A stretch of DNA of 64,000 nt from M0108 sp963841065 (GCA_963841065.1 CAWJBI010000058.1:82131-146130); one strand, 5' to 3'. Shown: positions 26,204 through 36,193, numbered from the stretch's first letter. Notes: a model not told the origin generated them from the sequence alone. Numbers and translations are program-made.

Positions 26204-28687
26204 ATGACCAAGACCAAGAGGCCCAAAGACCGGCCCGGTACGCCATTCCCCACCATGGCCGATGCCCTGCACCAGCAAGGCGACTGGCTGTGGATACCGC
26301 TGCGCGACGAATGGCGCGACGTCGCCAACAAGCCCGAGGAGATAGTCCGGCAGCGGTTCATCCGCGCCCTGGTCGACCACTATGGCTACCGCCTGGAACA
26401 GATGGATCAGGAGCGCCGCACCCAGCATGGGCTCAAGAGCCCGCGCGCCGATATCGTGATATGGGAGTCCGCCGCCGATAAGGCGGACAACCGGACGCCG
26501 GTGTTGGTGATCGAGTGCAAAACCGACAGCATCGAGATCCAAGAGCGGGACTACTACCAGGGCGAGTCCTACACCCGGGCTGTGGGCTGCGAGTTCTTCA
26601 TCGCCACCAATGCCCATCACACCGCCATCTTCCGTCTGGTACCCGGTTTGCCCGGGGAGTTTATCGCCATCAACGAGATCCCGCGCGCCACCGACTGGGG
26701 CTCGGCCATCCGCCTGAAGCAGATCCGCGAGTCACTGCGCACCTTCAACCGCAAAGAATTCCAGGATCTCCTGTTCGTCTGCCACGGCATCCTGCGCGAT
26801 GTGCACAAGATGGACCCGGGCCGCGCCTTCGACACCATTTCGAAGATTCTCTTTATCAAGATGTACATCGAGCGCTCCGGCCTGCACGGCACCTTCACGA
26901 CCGACTATCTCGATCGCCGCGCCGCCTCGCGGATGCCCAACGATGCGCTGGTCCACGACGGCCTTTTCGATCTGACCAAGAGCTACTACCGGACGGACGC
27001 CCTGTTCGCCGAGTCCGACAAGCTCGACATCTCGGAAGAGACCTTCCGCCGCATCGTCAGGCAACTGGAGCGCTTCGACCTCTCCAAGACCGGCGACGAC
27101 ATCAAGGGCCTGGCCTTCGAGCGCTTTCTCGGCACCACCTTCCGGGGCGAGCTGGGGCAGTTCTTTACGCCCCGTCCGATCGTCGATTTCATGGTCGAAC
27201 TGCTCGACCCGCGGGAGCAGGAGCTGATTTGCGATCCAGCGGCGGGATCGGGCGGTTTTCTTATTCGCGCCTTCGAGCATGTCCGCGACCAGATCCAGGC
27301 CGACATCCAATGCCAGAAGGACGCCGAGCGCGTCCGCATCGAGGCCCTGGGTCTGCCGGAAGACGATGAAGAGCGCGAGATCGACGCCGCCTTCGACCGC
27401 CTCAACCAGGAACTGCTGCCCAGCCGTGACGACAACCAGCCCATCGACACCCGCCTCGGCCGGTTGGCCTGGCAGTGCATCTACGGCACCGACGCCGAGC
27501 CGCGCGCCGCCCGCACCGCCAAGATGAACATGATCATGCACGGCGACGGACACGGCGGCATCCACTATCACGACGGGCTGTTGGACATTAATGGCATCTT
27601 CAATAGCCGCTTCGATCTGGTACTCACCAATCCGCCGTTCGGCTCCAACGTCGGCGCGGACCAGAAGGTCGGGGCCAGCGACGAAACCCGCGTGCCGACC
27701 GACATGGAATATTGCTATCGGTGCAAGGCGCGCTATGGCGAGGCCTGGGCGGCCAGCCATCGACGCCTGACCCAGGCCGTTGCCGAGAAGACCCCGATCC
27801 TCGATCTGTTCGAGATCGGCAAGGGCAAGAACAACCGCCCGACCGAGCTGATCTTCGTCGAGCGCTGTCTGAGCCTGCTCAAGCCCGCTGGACGCATGGG
27901 CATCGTGCTGCCCGACGGCAATCTCAACAATCCGTCCCTGGCCTGGCTGCGCCGCTGGGCCGAGGGCAAGGCCCGACTCCTGGCCGTGGTCAGCCTGCCG
28001 GAAGAGACCTTCCGCTCCAGCAACGCCACCGTGAAGGCATCGCTGGTCTTTCTGCGCCGCTTTACCATAGACGACGCGACGGCTTGGGAAGCCGCCTGGA
28101 CGCAGGCCCATGCCGACCTGGACGACGCCTTCGATACCCGTCGCCACGCCCTGCACGCGGAGTACGCGCCGCGCATCCTGACCGGCGACGATGCCGATCT
28201 CGCCCGCCTGCTCGCCGAACTCTCGGGGCTGGGTCTGAGTTACGCCTTGCCCTCCTGGCAGCGCGGCGAACCGCCGGCCTATCCCCGCGCCATCGGCCCG
28301 ACGCAACAGGGCCGGCCAATCTGGCGCGACGGGACCGACAAGCTTCATCGCAAGGCGGCAACCGAGATCAAACGCCAGGCCCAAACGGCACTGGCCGCGG
28401 TCCGTAAGACCTGCGATGCCGGGCTGGCGGAGCTCAAGTCCAAGTACCGCGCCCTGGACGAGGCCCACACCGCCGCGCTCTGGGCGCGGGTGCGCGAGCT
28501 GTTCGATTATCCGGTCTTCGTCGCCGCGCCCAAGACCGTCGGCATCACCTCCACCGGCGAGACCGGCGAAGGGGTGGCCAATGAGCTACCCGCCCTGCTC
28601 GATGCCTACCGCACGTTCCAAGCCTGGCTGGAACAAGGGGCCGCACCGGAGCAGACGCCAAATTTTCCGCTACCCTCCGCTGCCTGA
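26204..28687 (+). CDS. Fused PD-(D/E)XK nuclease and N6-adenine methyltransferase (BcgI-like RM subunit)
   Basis: 827 residues. The N-terminal part resembles HsdR N-terminal nuclease domains, with the PD-(D/E)XK elements D83 (PRADIVIW) and E104-x-K106 (VLVIECKTD). Residues about 190-650 are an HsdM-type N6-adenine methylase: LGQFFTPRPIVDFMVELL, motif I DPAAGSGGFLI (about 344-354) and motif IV LTNPPFG (about 474-480). No helicase/translocase domain exists, so this is not a type I HsdR/HsdM set. Nuclease plus methylase in one chain with a separate specificity gene downstream is the BcgI/type IIB-IIG layout. The specificity gene is broken, so activity now is doubtful. It begins 24 bases after the toxin gene. 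Confidence 0.85.
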   Translation: MTKTKRPKDRPGTPFPTMADALHQQGDWLWIPLRDEWRDVANKPEEIVRQRFIRALVDHYGYRLEQMDQERRTQHGLKSPRADIVIWESAADKADNRTPVLVIECKTDSIEIQERDYYQGESYTRAVGCEFFIATNAHHTAIFRLVPGLPGEFIAINEIPRATDWGSAIRLKQIRESLRTFNRKEFQDLLFVCHGILRDVHKMDPGRAFDTISKILFIKMYIERSGLHGTFTTDYLDRRAASRMPNDALVHDGLFDLTKSYYRTDALFAESDKLDISEETFRRIVRQLERFDLSKTGDDIKGLAFERFLGTTFRGELGQFFTPRPIVDFMVELLDPREQELICDPAAGSGGFLIRAFEHVRDQIQADIQCQKDAERVRIEALGLPEDDEEREIDAAFDRLNQELLPSRDDNQPIDTRLGRLAWQCIYGTDAEPRAARTAKMNMIMHGDGHGGIHYHDGLLDINGIFNSRFDLVLTNPPFGSNVGADQKVGASDETRVPTDMEYCYRCKARYGEAWAASHRRLTQAVAEKTPILDLFEIGKGKNNRPTELIFVERCLSLLKPAGRMGIVLPDGNLNNPSLAWLRRWAEGKARLLAVVSLPEETFRSSNATVKASLVFLRRFTIDDATAWEAAWTQAHADLDDAFDTRRHALHAEYAPRILTGDDADLARLLAELSGLGLSYALPSWQRGEPPAYPRAIGPTQQGRPIWRDGTDKLHRKAATEIKRQAQTALAAVRKTCDAGLAELKSKYRALDEAHTAALWARVRELFDYPVFVAAPKTVGITSTGETGEGVANELPALLDAYRTFQAWLEQGAAPEQTPNFPLPSAA

Positions 28688-28758
28688 TCCGGTGGTGGAG
28701 GGAGATCGAGCGCTGGATCGAGGATAACGCGACCGCCGTTCCCGTCAGCACCTATCCG

Positions 28759-30091
28759 ATGCGACCGCTGCGCGATGTGCTGCGCGAGCGTCGAGAACCC
28801 CTGTCGCTGAGGGATGGCTTGGGCGATTGGCAGGCGATCACCGTCAAGTTCTCGGGCGAGGCGATCCCGCGCCAACGCGATCATGCCTTCAAGGGTACGA
28901 TGTTCGCGGCCTATGCGGGGGATCTCGTCTTCTCCAAGATCGATGCCCGTAACGGAGCCATTGGCTTGATCCCGGACCGCCTTCCGAAGGCCGTCGTGAC
29001 CAGCGAATACCCGATCCTAATCCCCGATCCGGCAACGCTTCGAGCCGCATACCTGCACCTTCTGATGGGGGCTGAACACTTCAAGGCGGACTTGCAGCGC
29101 AAGGCATCCGGTACCAGTGGACGTAAACGGATAACACCGGAAGGATTCCTCGGTTTGGTCGTCCCGGTGCCCACGTTGGCCGAGCAGGACGCGCTGGTCT
29201 CGGCCTATTCCGCCGCTCTCGATCATGCCGCCAGGCTGGAGCAGGAGGCCCAGGCCATCGAAGATGCTGGACTGCGCGCCTTCGAGGCCGCGCTCGGGGT
29301 CACCGCGCCGCCGCCCTTGCCGGAGCGACCGGTGTTCGTGGCACGGTTCAGGGACATCGAGCAGTGGAGTCATGAGGGAACGCTGCGCGCGTCGCTTGGT
29401 AATCGCGACGGTCAGTACGGCAACTTATCCTGTAATTCAGTTACGCGACGTAGTTGCCGAGCATCGAGTTACGGCTTGGAGCCAAAAATCACCCGCCAAC
29501 CGCCCTGCTCTGTGCACGCTCGATGCCTTACCTTCGAGTAGCCAACGTTCAACGCGGTCACCTGATTCTTGATGAGATCAAGACCATGCAACGTGCCAGA
29601 GTGAGCAATCTGCTAGCGACTTCGGCTGGAGAGCGGGTGACATCCTGTTTTGTCGAGGGGAACGGCAGTCGGAAAGCAGAGTTGGGACGAGTGGCTTTAT
29701 GGCATGGCCAAATTGCTGATTGCGTTCACCAAAATCACATCATCAAGGCAAGGCCAGATCGTGTCGCTTGCTACCTGAGGTTTCGCCGATGGCGATGCGG
29801 TTCAACATCGCAGCGGGAAGAGATCGATTTTTTCGAATGACGGGAACAGACGACCAGTGGATTAGGAACGATTCAACTCCAGCGTTATCCGGTCAGCGCC
29901 GATTCCATTACCGACCCATAAGCGATCAGCGACGATTGATGGAGGTCTTAGCCAATGCCAGCCAATCCGCCGCAACCAAACGTACCGAAGCCCAAACCCT
30001 GCGCGCCTCCGCCTGGACCGCCTTCGAGTCCGCCCTGTTCACGACCAACGACAGCCCCGAGTCGCATGCCGGCGGATCGACCCGGCCATGA
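28759..30091 (+). pseudogene. Specificity (S) subunit gene, multiple frameshifts
   Basis: The first half (28759-29440) reads like an HsdS target-recognition domain: GDLVFSKIDARNGAIGLI, ASGTSGRKRITPEGFLGLVVPVP, PTLAEQDALVSAYSAALDHA. The second domain is scattered over other frames: YLRVANVQRGHL near 29540, CVHQNHIIKARPDR near 29730, and FNIAAGRDRFFRMTGT and ISDQRRLMEVLANASQSA from 29795 to 29975. These fragments are in the right order for a two-domain S subunit. At least three frame changes separate them. The start is uncertain: ATG 28759 lacks a good ribosome site, and similar residues continue upstream without a start codon. Confidence 0.7.
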
Positions 30092-30275
30092 GAGCGCAAT
30101 GGATATGTCCCGCTAGACGATGGGGCAGGCGTCGAGGGGGCGTGAGGGGAGAGGCGGACCGGTCCACAGCGCTGGCCCTGCTGTTTGGCATGCAGGGGAC
30201 AGACTGACGCCTGGATCATTCACAAGAAGCCAGGGTTAGACAAAGGGCGCGGCGCGGGGCGCCTAGCGGCGCTTT

Positions 30276-30298
30276 GTCGGCGGGGGTGGCCCGCCGAC
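30276..30298. terminator. Stable GC hairpin downstream of the specificity gene
   Basis: GTCGGCGGG and CCCGCCGAC form a perfect 9-bp stem with a 5-base loop. It lies between the ends of the broken specificity gene and the convergent MRJP-like gene. There is no T-run on either side. Confidence 0.3.
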
Positions 30299-30361
30299 CC
30301 TGGTTGCTGGCCTTGTGACGACCCGAACCATGAAGGCTACCGGGGTATGCGCGCCCCCCGG

Positions 30362-31469
30362 CTAATCGCTCCCGGTGTAGACCCGCATGATCCGGAAGGG
30401 TAGCTCGGCGCCATCGACGCCGCCGTTCAGCGGTGGCGCGCGATGGAGCTGGTTCACGGCGATGTAGAGCCAGTCAGGCTCGCCGAAATCCAGGGCGTCG
30501 GGCCACTGGAGCCGGTCGTCCGCGACCAGGGTCTCCAGCTGGCCGTCCGGGCTCAGGACGCTGATGGCGTTTTGACTCAGGTCGGTGAAGTAGTGATTGC
30601 CCTCGGCGTCGGTGGAGGCCCCATCCGAGACCGGCTTGGGTCCGGCCTTGGCGATGGCGGCGGCGATGGTCGCGTCGTCCGCCCCCTCGCGCAGCAGCCG
30701 CGCCGGCACCTGGTACCAGGTCTTGCCGTTCATGGCCCCGAAGTAGAGGGTCTCGCCGTCCGCGGACAGGGTGATGGGATTGACCGCGATGCGGGCCGGC
30801 TTGAGCTTCCCGTCCGCCCCGGGCAGGCCGATGACCCGGCCCTCGACCACCAGGTCCAGGTCCTCTGCCTGCAGGGCGGGCGAGGCGGTGAAGCGCCGGG
30901 AGGCTGCGCTGGTTGAGGTCCACGATCACCAGCGCGGGGGCCTGGCCGCCGCCCACGATCGGCGATGTAGACGAAGCCCCGGTCCGTCGTCCACCGCCAG
31001 GTCGTTGAGAAAGCTCCCGGCGGGGCCGTCTCGGGTGGGAAGTCGTAGCGGAAGACCGGCTTGCCGTCGGCGAGGGAGAAGGCCAGCAGCTTGGGCGGCT
31101 GGTCGGGCTGGTGGGCGGGTCTCCCAGACCATTGTCGAGCACCCAGAGGCGTTCCTGGCGGTCGATGCGGATGCCCAGGACGCTGTTCAGCACCTCCGGA
31201 CCCGAGCCGAAGGGCCCGTTCCAGGCCGAGTCCGGCCAGGGCCGGTAGCTCTTGGGCCCGGTGACCTCGATGAGTTGCGCCTCGGCGCGGCGGAATTGGT
31301 GAACCGTGGCGAAGACGCGCCCCGATCCGGTGACCGCGAGATTGCCGGGATTGATGGGCAACTCCGCCACCGCCTCGATGGCGCCCGGGAGCAGTTGCTC
31401 CCCGGCCAAGGCCGGCAGGGTGACGAGCGAGGGCAGGACCAGCAGGAGGGCGGCAAGGGCGGGACGCAT
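30362..31469 (-). pseudogene. Yellow/MRJP-family secreted beta-propeller gene, frameshifted
   Basis: A signal peptide (MRPALAALLLVLPSLVTLPA) is followed by GNLAVTGSGRVFATVHQFRR and RIDRQERLWVLDNG, typical of the Major Royal Jelly Protein/Yellow propeller family. Downstream pieces occur in different frames: PKLLAFSLADGKPVFRYDF, SFLNDLAVDDG, ALVIVDLNQRSL, then VEGRVIGLPGADGKLKPARI and ITLSADGETLYFGAMNGKTW to the end (YHYFTDLSQN-like NHYFTDLSQNAISVLSPDG). At least four frame changes lie between 31120 and 30880. Bacterial relatives are often called SMP-30/gluconolactonase-like; activity is not predictable. Lesion number suggests a decaying gene. Confidence 0.65.
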
Positions 31470-31666
31470 GGCATGCTCCAATGGAGACCTCAAAAGGCAC
31501 CTAGGCTTATCGGGATGGGGGGTTGGGGATCACGGCCGGACTGTGCACACGGCCAGAAATCGGCGTGTTCCTGCCGTGCGAGTCAGGGACCTGGCCCGCA
31601 CGGGCTCGCGGTTCATCCACCCATACTTTAAATATCGTCTGATGACCAATAAGTCCAGAGGCTCCC

Positions 31667-31915
31667 ATGCAAACGCTTTCTGTCGCCGACGCCAAGGCTC
31701 GCCTCTCTGCCCTGCTCACCCAGGTTGAGGCAGGGGAGGAGGTCGTTATCACCCGTCGCGGAGTGCCGATCGCGCGGATCGTCGCCGAACCGGTCGCGCC
31801 TAACCAGCCCTTCGATTTAGCGGAATTATTCGCGTTCGTAGATCATCAACCCCTGCACTCAGGCCCTGACGCGAGCGAATTTACGACTGGTCTCCGGGCA
31901 GGGGAGCGCTACTAA
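31667..31915 (+). CDS. Phd/YefM-type antitoxin
   Basis: 82 residues: SVADAKARLSALLTQVEAGE followed by EVVITRRGVPIARIV is the Phd/YefM fold that binds DNA and represses its own operon. The C-terminal tail (residues 45-82) would neutralise the partner. Its TAA overlaps the ATG of the toxin frame by one base (31913-31917), a coupled pair. Being intact while its toxin is broken suggests a residual antitoxin. Confidence 0.8.
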   Translation: MQTLSVADAKARLSALLTQVEAGEEVVITRRGVPIARIVAEPVAPNQPFDLAELFAFVDHQPLHSGPDASEFTTGLRAGERY

Positions 31916-32330
31916 TGCGCCGCTATCTCGACACCTCCTTGCTGGTGGCGGTCTTGATTCGTGAGGCCGGCACCGCTGCCCAAAATCCTATTTGGCGTCA
32001 TGCGGCGATCGGCCACTCTTGATCTCACGCTGGGTCATCGCTGAATTCTCGTCAGCCCTGGCGATCAAGGTACGCACCGGCGCCATTACCACGAGCGAAC
32101 AAGCAGCGGCGCTCATGATGTTTCGCCGGTTCAGTGAACGGCGTTTGCGGGTATTGGATATCAAGGCAAGGGATTTCGCTATGGCCGCCAGCATGTGGGA
32201 TCAAAGCGGCATACCCCTCCGGGCCGGCGATGCGTTACATCTGGCGGTCTGTGTGAGAGTGACGGCACGCATCGCCACTTACGATGGCGGGTTGGCCACA
32301 GCAGCGCAGCATCATGGCATAGTCCCGGGC
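31915..32330 (+). pseudogene. PIN-domain toxin, frameshifted and without its own 3' end
   Basis: The start MRRYLDTSLLVAVLIREAGT has the PIN Asp and follows the antitoxin. A one-base loss near 31988 ends the frame early (stop at about 32020). The rest continues in another frame: DRPLLISRWVIAEFSSALA, AGDALHLAVCVR and ARIATYDGGLATAAQHHGI. The frame then runs without a stop into bases that are antisense to the LD-carboxypeptidase gene, so the normal C-terminus and stop codon are missing. The boundary is near 32315-32335. Confidence 0.65.
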
Positions 32331-33169
32331 AAAGCCCGGGAGATCGCCATAGGCCGACCCGCACAACATGGCGATCACATCCAGGGTCCCGCCGATGAGG
32401 CGGCCCGCCACCCGGCACTGATAATCCGGCTGGGTTTCCTGGTGCTGACATTGCCACCGGATCGGGGCCGTGCGATCAAAGTGCCTGATGTCCGGGGGCA
32501 GCTTGTCCCAATCGCTGTCATGGGGTTGATAGCGGTCGGCGGCGTACTGGGTAAAGCTCGCGCCCGACCCCAGGGTGACGACCTGGTGCCAGTAGGCCAG
32601 GCCCGGGGCCGTGGGATCGATGGGACACTCCCAGAGATTGGTGCCGGACCAGGTCGCGATGCCGGTGAGGAGGCTGTAGGGCAGCATGAAGGTACTGAGG
32701 TCCGAATAGCCGATGATCCATTTGGGGCGGGCCGCGGACAGGGCGGCGAAATCGAGGTAGGGCAGGATATCGATGAGGAACTCCCCGCCATTGGGCGGGA
32801 AGACCGCCCCGATAGCCGGGTCCAGCAACATGCGCTGGAGTTCCTCGGCGCGCTCGGGCGCCGGGGCGCTCAGCAGGCTGTCGCCCCAGAGGCACTCCCC
32901 CTCTTGGTGGCCGTAGCCCAGATTGGCCAGGATCCCGTAGGCAAAGCGCATGCGCGGCTCCAGTTGCGGCTTGACACCCGCCGAGGGGGAGGTGATGCCC
33001 ATGACCGCCCCCCGCCGCAGGGGCGCGGGGAACCGTATCCGCCGGCTCCCGATCTCCCCCGACTGGGCGCCACACCACACCCCGCCAGCCCCGCGAGGCC
33101 GGCCCCGGCGGCGCCGCCAAGGATGCCCATACCGGCCAGTCGCAGAAATCGCCTTCTATCCGTGGACAC
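32235..33169 (-). pseudogene. LD-carboxypeptidase (S66, LdcA/MccF-like) lipoprotein, truncated and frameshifted
   Basis: The N-terminus (MSTDRRRFLRLAGMGILGGA ... GLAGLAGCG) is a twin-arginine-like signal with a lipobox. The frame shifts near 33060 in a run of five G, after which RRIRFPAPLRRGAVMGITSPSAG begins the S66 peptidase domain. Further family segments are FPPNGGEFLIDILPYLDF, KWIIGYSDLSTFMLPYSL (with the nucleophile Ser), GRLIGGTLDVIAMLCG and SAYGDLPGFARDYA. After this point the last about 25 residues are antisense to the toxin gene and match nothing. The C-terminal part with the catalytic His is missing. Enzymes of the family cut the L,D bond in murein peptides. This copy should be inactive. 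Confidence 0.7.
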
Positions 33170-33237
33170 CTTTCACCTCGTCAAGACTTGGGGTTTGATA
33201 CCCAACACACCTTGAATTTTGAGTTGCCCGGGCCCTC

Positions 33238-34035
33238 TCAATCCCGCCGGCGCGCCATGACCAGGCCCGCGATGATGACCGCCAGGGACACGAACAAGAG
33301 GATGAGGGAGGCCAGGGCATTGATCTGGGGCGAGACGCCCAGGCGGACGCTGGAATAAACAACCATGGGCAGGGTGGTGGAGGCGGGCCCGGCGACGAAA
33401 CTGGCGATGACCAGGTCGTCCAGGGACAGGGTGAAGGCCAACAGCCAGGCGGACAGCAGGGCCGGGGCGATCAGCGGCAGGGTGATGCGCAGATAGACCA
33501 CCAGGGGCCGGGCACCCAGATCCATGGCCGCCTCCTCCAGGGAGCGATCCATCTGCGCCAGGCGCGCCCGGATCACCACGGTGGCATAGGCCATGCTGAA
33601 GGTTATATGGGCGATGGCGATGGTGGTGAAGCCGCGCCCGTCGGGCCAGCCGATGCCGTGCTGCATGGCGACGAAGAGGAGCAGAAGGGACAGACCGATG
33701 AGGACGTCCGGCATGACCAGGGGTGCCGTGAGCAGGAGTTCGAAACCGCCGCGCCCGCGAAAGCGCCCATACCGGACCAGGGCCATGGCCGCCAGGGTGC
33801 CCAGGACCACCGCCAGGGTGGCATTCACCGCCGCGATACGAACGCTCAGCCAGGCGGCGTCGAGGATCTGGGTGTTGCGCAGCAGTTCGCCATACCAGTG
33901 GGTCGAGAATCCGCCCCAGACGGTCACCAGGCGCGAGGCGTTGAAGGAATAGATGACCAGCAGCAGCACGGGCACATAGAGGAAGGCGTAGCCGAAGGCC
34001 AAGAGGCTGTAGATGGGCCAGCGACGACCCTTCAT
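33238..34035 (-). CDS. potI: Putrescine ABC transporter permease PotI-like
   Basis: 265 residues, six predicted membrane segments, ending the operon. The EAAMDLGARPLVVYLRITLP segment is the EAA loop that contacts the ATPase. Recognised also from AFGYAFLYVPVLLLVIYSFN and SLDDLVIASFVAGPASTTLPM, found in PotC and PotI. It overlaps the upstream permease by 4 bases (ATGA). Gene order, SBP-ATPase-permease-permease, matches potFGHI rather than potABCD, so I assign the PotI role. Confidence 0.85.
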   Translation of the reverse strand: MKGRRWPIYSLLAFGYAFLYVPVLLLVIYSFNASRLVTVWGGFSTHWYGELLRNTQILDAAWLSVRIAAVNATLAVVLGTLAAMALVRYGRFRGRGGFELLLTAPLVMPDVLIGLSLLLLFVAMQHGIGWPDGRGFTTIAIAHITFSMAYATVVIRARLAQMDRSLEEAAMDLGARPLVVYLRITLPLIAPALLSAWLLAFTLSLDDLVIASFVAGPASTTLPMVVYSSVRLGVSPQINALASLILLFVSLAVIIAGLVMARRRD

Positions 34036-34976
34036 GACTCACCCTCCAGGCTCGACTGCCAGCGTTGGAGGGCGACGAAGGGCACCACCAGCACGGCGAG
34101 CAGTACCAGGGCCAGGGCCGAGGCCAGGGGCCAATCCTTATTGGAGAAGAATTCGGTCCAGAGCATGCGCCCGATCATGAGGGAATCGGGCCCGCCCAGG
34201 AGGTCCGGGATGACGAATTCGCCCACCGCCGGGATAAAAACCAGCAGGCTGCCGGCCAGGATGCCAGACAGTGACAGCGGCAGGGTCACGCGCACGAAGG
34301 CCCGCCAGGGCCGGCAACCCAGATCCGCCGCCGCCTCCAGCAGGGTAAGGTCCAGGCGGCTGAGGGTGGCGTAGAGGGGCAGGACCATGAAGGGCAGGTA
34401 GGAATAGACGATGCCGATATAGACTGCCAGGGGCGTATGCAGGATGGTCAGGGGTTCGTCGATCAGCCCCAGGGATATCAAAAAGTTGTTGAGCAGGCCA
34501 TTGTTTTTGAGGATGCCGATCCAGGCATAGACGCGAATCAGGAAGGAGGTCCAGAAGGGCAGTATGATCAGCATCAGCAGGGGTATCCGCCAGCGCTCCG
34601 GGGCGGTGGCGATGGCATAAGCCATGGGGTAGCCGATGAGCAGACAGAGCAGGGTGCACACCAGCCCCACCCAGAGGGAATTGAGGAAGGCGGCGCGATA
34701 GAGGTCATCCGCCCAGGCCAGGGTGTAATTGCCCAGGTTGATGCGAATCTGGAGCACCGAATCGTCCACCCATTCCAGGAGGGCCGAATAGGGCGGCTGG
34801 GCCACCAGGGGCTCCGCCAGGCTGATCTGGAAAAGGATGACAAAGGGCAGAAAGAAGAAGAACAGCAGCCAGAAATAGGGCAGGCCAATGTTGACCCAGT
34901 GCCCGGGCTGCCAGTGCCAGCCACGAAACAGACGGTACCGCAAGCCCTCGCCCCCCGGGCCCCTCTGCTGGCTCAT
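34032..34976 (-). CDS. potH: Putrescine ABC transporter permease PotH-like
   Basis: 314 residues, about six membrane segments. A long N-terminal part (NIGLPYFWLLFFFFLPFVIL) precedes the permease core with FLIRVYAWIGILKNNGLLNN and the EAA loop LLEAAADLGCRPWRAFVRVTLP. It forms the transmembrane heterodimer with PotI. Same operon: 48 bases after the ATPase gene, and overlapping the next permease. Confidence 0.87.
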   Translation of the reverse strand: MSQQRGPGGEGLRYRLFRGWHWQPGHWVNIGLPYFWLLFFFFLPFVILFQISLAEPLVAQPPYSALLEWVDDSVLQIRINLGNYTLAWADDLYRAAFLNSLWVGLVCTLLCLLIGYPMAYAIATAPERWRIPLLMLIILPFWTSFLIRVYAWIGILKNNGLLNNFLISLGLIDEPLTILHTPLAVYIGIVYSYLPFMVLPLYATLSRLDLTLLEAAADLGCRPWRAFVRVTLPLSLSGILAGSLLVFIPAVGEFVIPDLLGGPDSLMIGRMLWTEFFSNKDWPLASALALVLLAVLVVPFVALQRWQSSLEGES

Positions 34977-35024
34977 GCCGGGGCTCTCCCCGGCATCCGA
35001 TGGCGACCCTGGCTAACCATGGCG

Positions 35025-36167
35025 CTAATCCGTCAGGACCACGCCGCAGACGGGTGACCAGGCCATGGTCACCGCCTGACCCCAGGTCAGTGTCTGTTCG
35101 GTGCGGGGGTGGATATTGGCCAGGGTCATGGTCGCGACGCGCTCCGGGGAGACGCGCACATGGAAGATGGAAACATCCCCCAGGTAGGCGATATCCTCGA
35201 CCTGGCCCGTGACGCGATTCTCGTCCGGGCCCGCGCAGGCCTCGCACAGCCGCATCTTCTCTGGCCGCACGGCGACCGCCACCGGGGTCCCCAGGGCCAG
35301 GTGCTGACGGCAGCGGACGCGCATGGTCAGCCCGCCCTCCCCCGCCACCAGTACCTCGTCCCCATCGCGGGCGGTCACCTTGCCCTCGAAGAGATTGACC
35401 GAGCCGATAAAGCTCGCCACCAGGCGCGAGTTAGGAAACTCATAGATACCCGTCGGGGTATCGATCTGCACGATCTGACCCGCGTCCATGACGGCGATGC
35501 GACTGGACATGGTCATGGCCTCTTCCTGGTCATGCGTCACGGTCACGAAGGTGATACCAATGCGCTCCTGCAGCTTGACCAACTCGAATTGGGTGTTAAC
35601 GCGCAGCTTCTTGTCGAGGGCGCCAAGAGGCTCGTCCAGCAAGAGGAGTTTGGGGTGCTTGGCCAGGGAGCGCGCCAGGGCCACCCGCTGGCGCTGACCG
35701 CCGGAGAGTTGGTCCGGCCGGCGCTTGCGCAAGTCACCGATATGGAGCAGATCCAGCATCTCACCGACCCGCTCGGCGCGCTCGGCCCGGGGCATCTTCT
35801 CCTGGCGGAGGCCGAATTCGATGTTGGCCTCCACGTTCATGTGGGGGAAGAGGGCGTAGGACTGAAACATCATGTTCACCGGCCGACGATAGGCCGGGAT
35901 GTCGGTGACATCCACGCCGTCGATCCAGATGCGGCCGCGGGTGGGGCTGTCCAGCCCCGCCAGCAGGCGCAGCAGGGTGGACTTGCCACAGCCGGACCCC
36001 CCCAGGAGCGAAAAGAACTCGCCCTGGTAGATATCCAGGCTGACGTCGTTCAGGGCATGAACCTCGCCAAAGAGACGAGTCACGCCCTCGATGCGCACAT
36101 AGGGCCTGGCCTTAGGGTCCTGCCAGGCCTCCAGGGCACCGGGCCCCCGATCGTCCGGCCTAGCCAC
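35025..36167 (-). CDS. potG: Putrescine ABC transporter ATPase PotG-like
   Basis: 380 residues. Walker A GGSGCGKST, Q-loop QSYALFPHM, signature LSGGQRQRVALARSLA and Walker B LLLLDEPLGALD are all present, followed by the H-loop THDQEEAM. The C-terminal TOBE-like regulatory part (VAVRPEKMRL; GQVEDIAYLGDVSIFHVR) is typical of CysA/PotG-type importers. It powers uptake of a polyamine through PotH/PotI. It lies 26 bases after potF. Confidence 0.92.
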   Translation of the reverse strand: MARPDDRGPGALEAWQDPKARPYVRIEGVTRLFGEVHALNDVSLDIYQGEFFSLLGGSGCGKSTLLRLLAGLDSPTRGRIWIDGVDVTDIPAYRRPVNMMFQSYALFPHMNVEANIEFGLRQEKMPRAERAERVGEMLDLLHIGDLRKRRPDQLSGGQRQRVALARSLAKHPKLLLLDEPLGALDKKLRVNTQFELVKLQERIGITFVTVTHDQEEAMTMSSRIAVMDAGQIVQIDTPTGIYEFPNSRLVASFIGSVNLFEGKVTARDGDEVLVAGEGGLTMRVRCRQHLALGTPVAVAVRPEKMRLCEACAGPDENRVTGQVEDIAYLGDVSIFHVRVSPERVATMTLANIHPRTEQTLTWGQAVTMAWSPVCGVVLTD

Positions 36168-36193
36168 CGGCTGCCCGCCCGCGCCGGCCCGGA

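Noticed and set aside
32331..33215. Rightward extension of the toxin frame as a longer protein
   Set aside because: It is antisense to the LD-carboxypeptidase coding sequence and shows no PIN or other domain.
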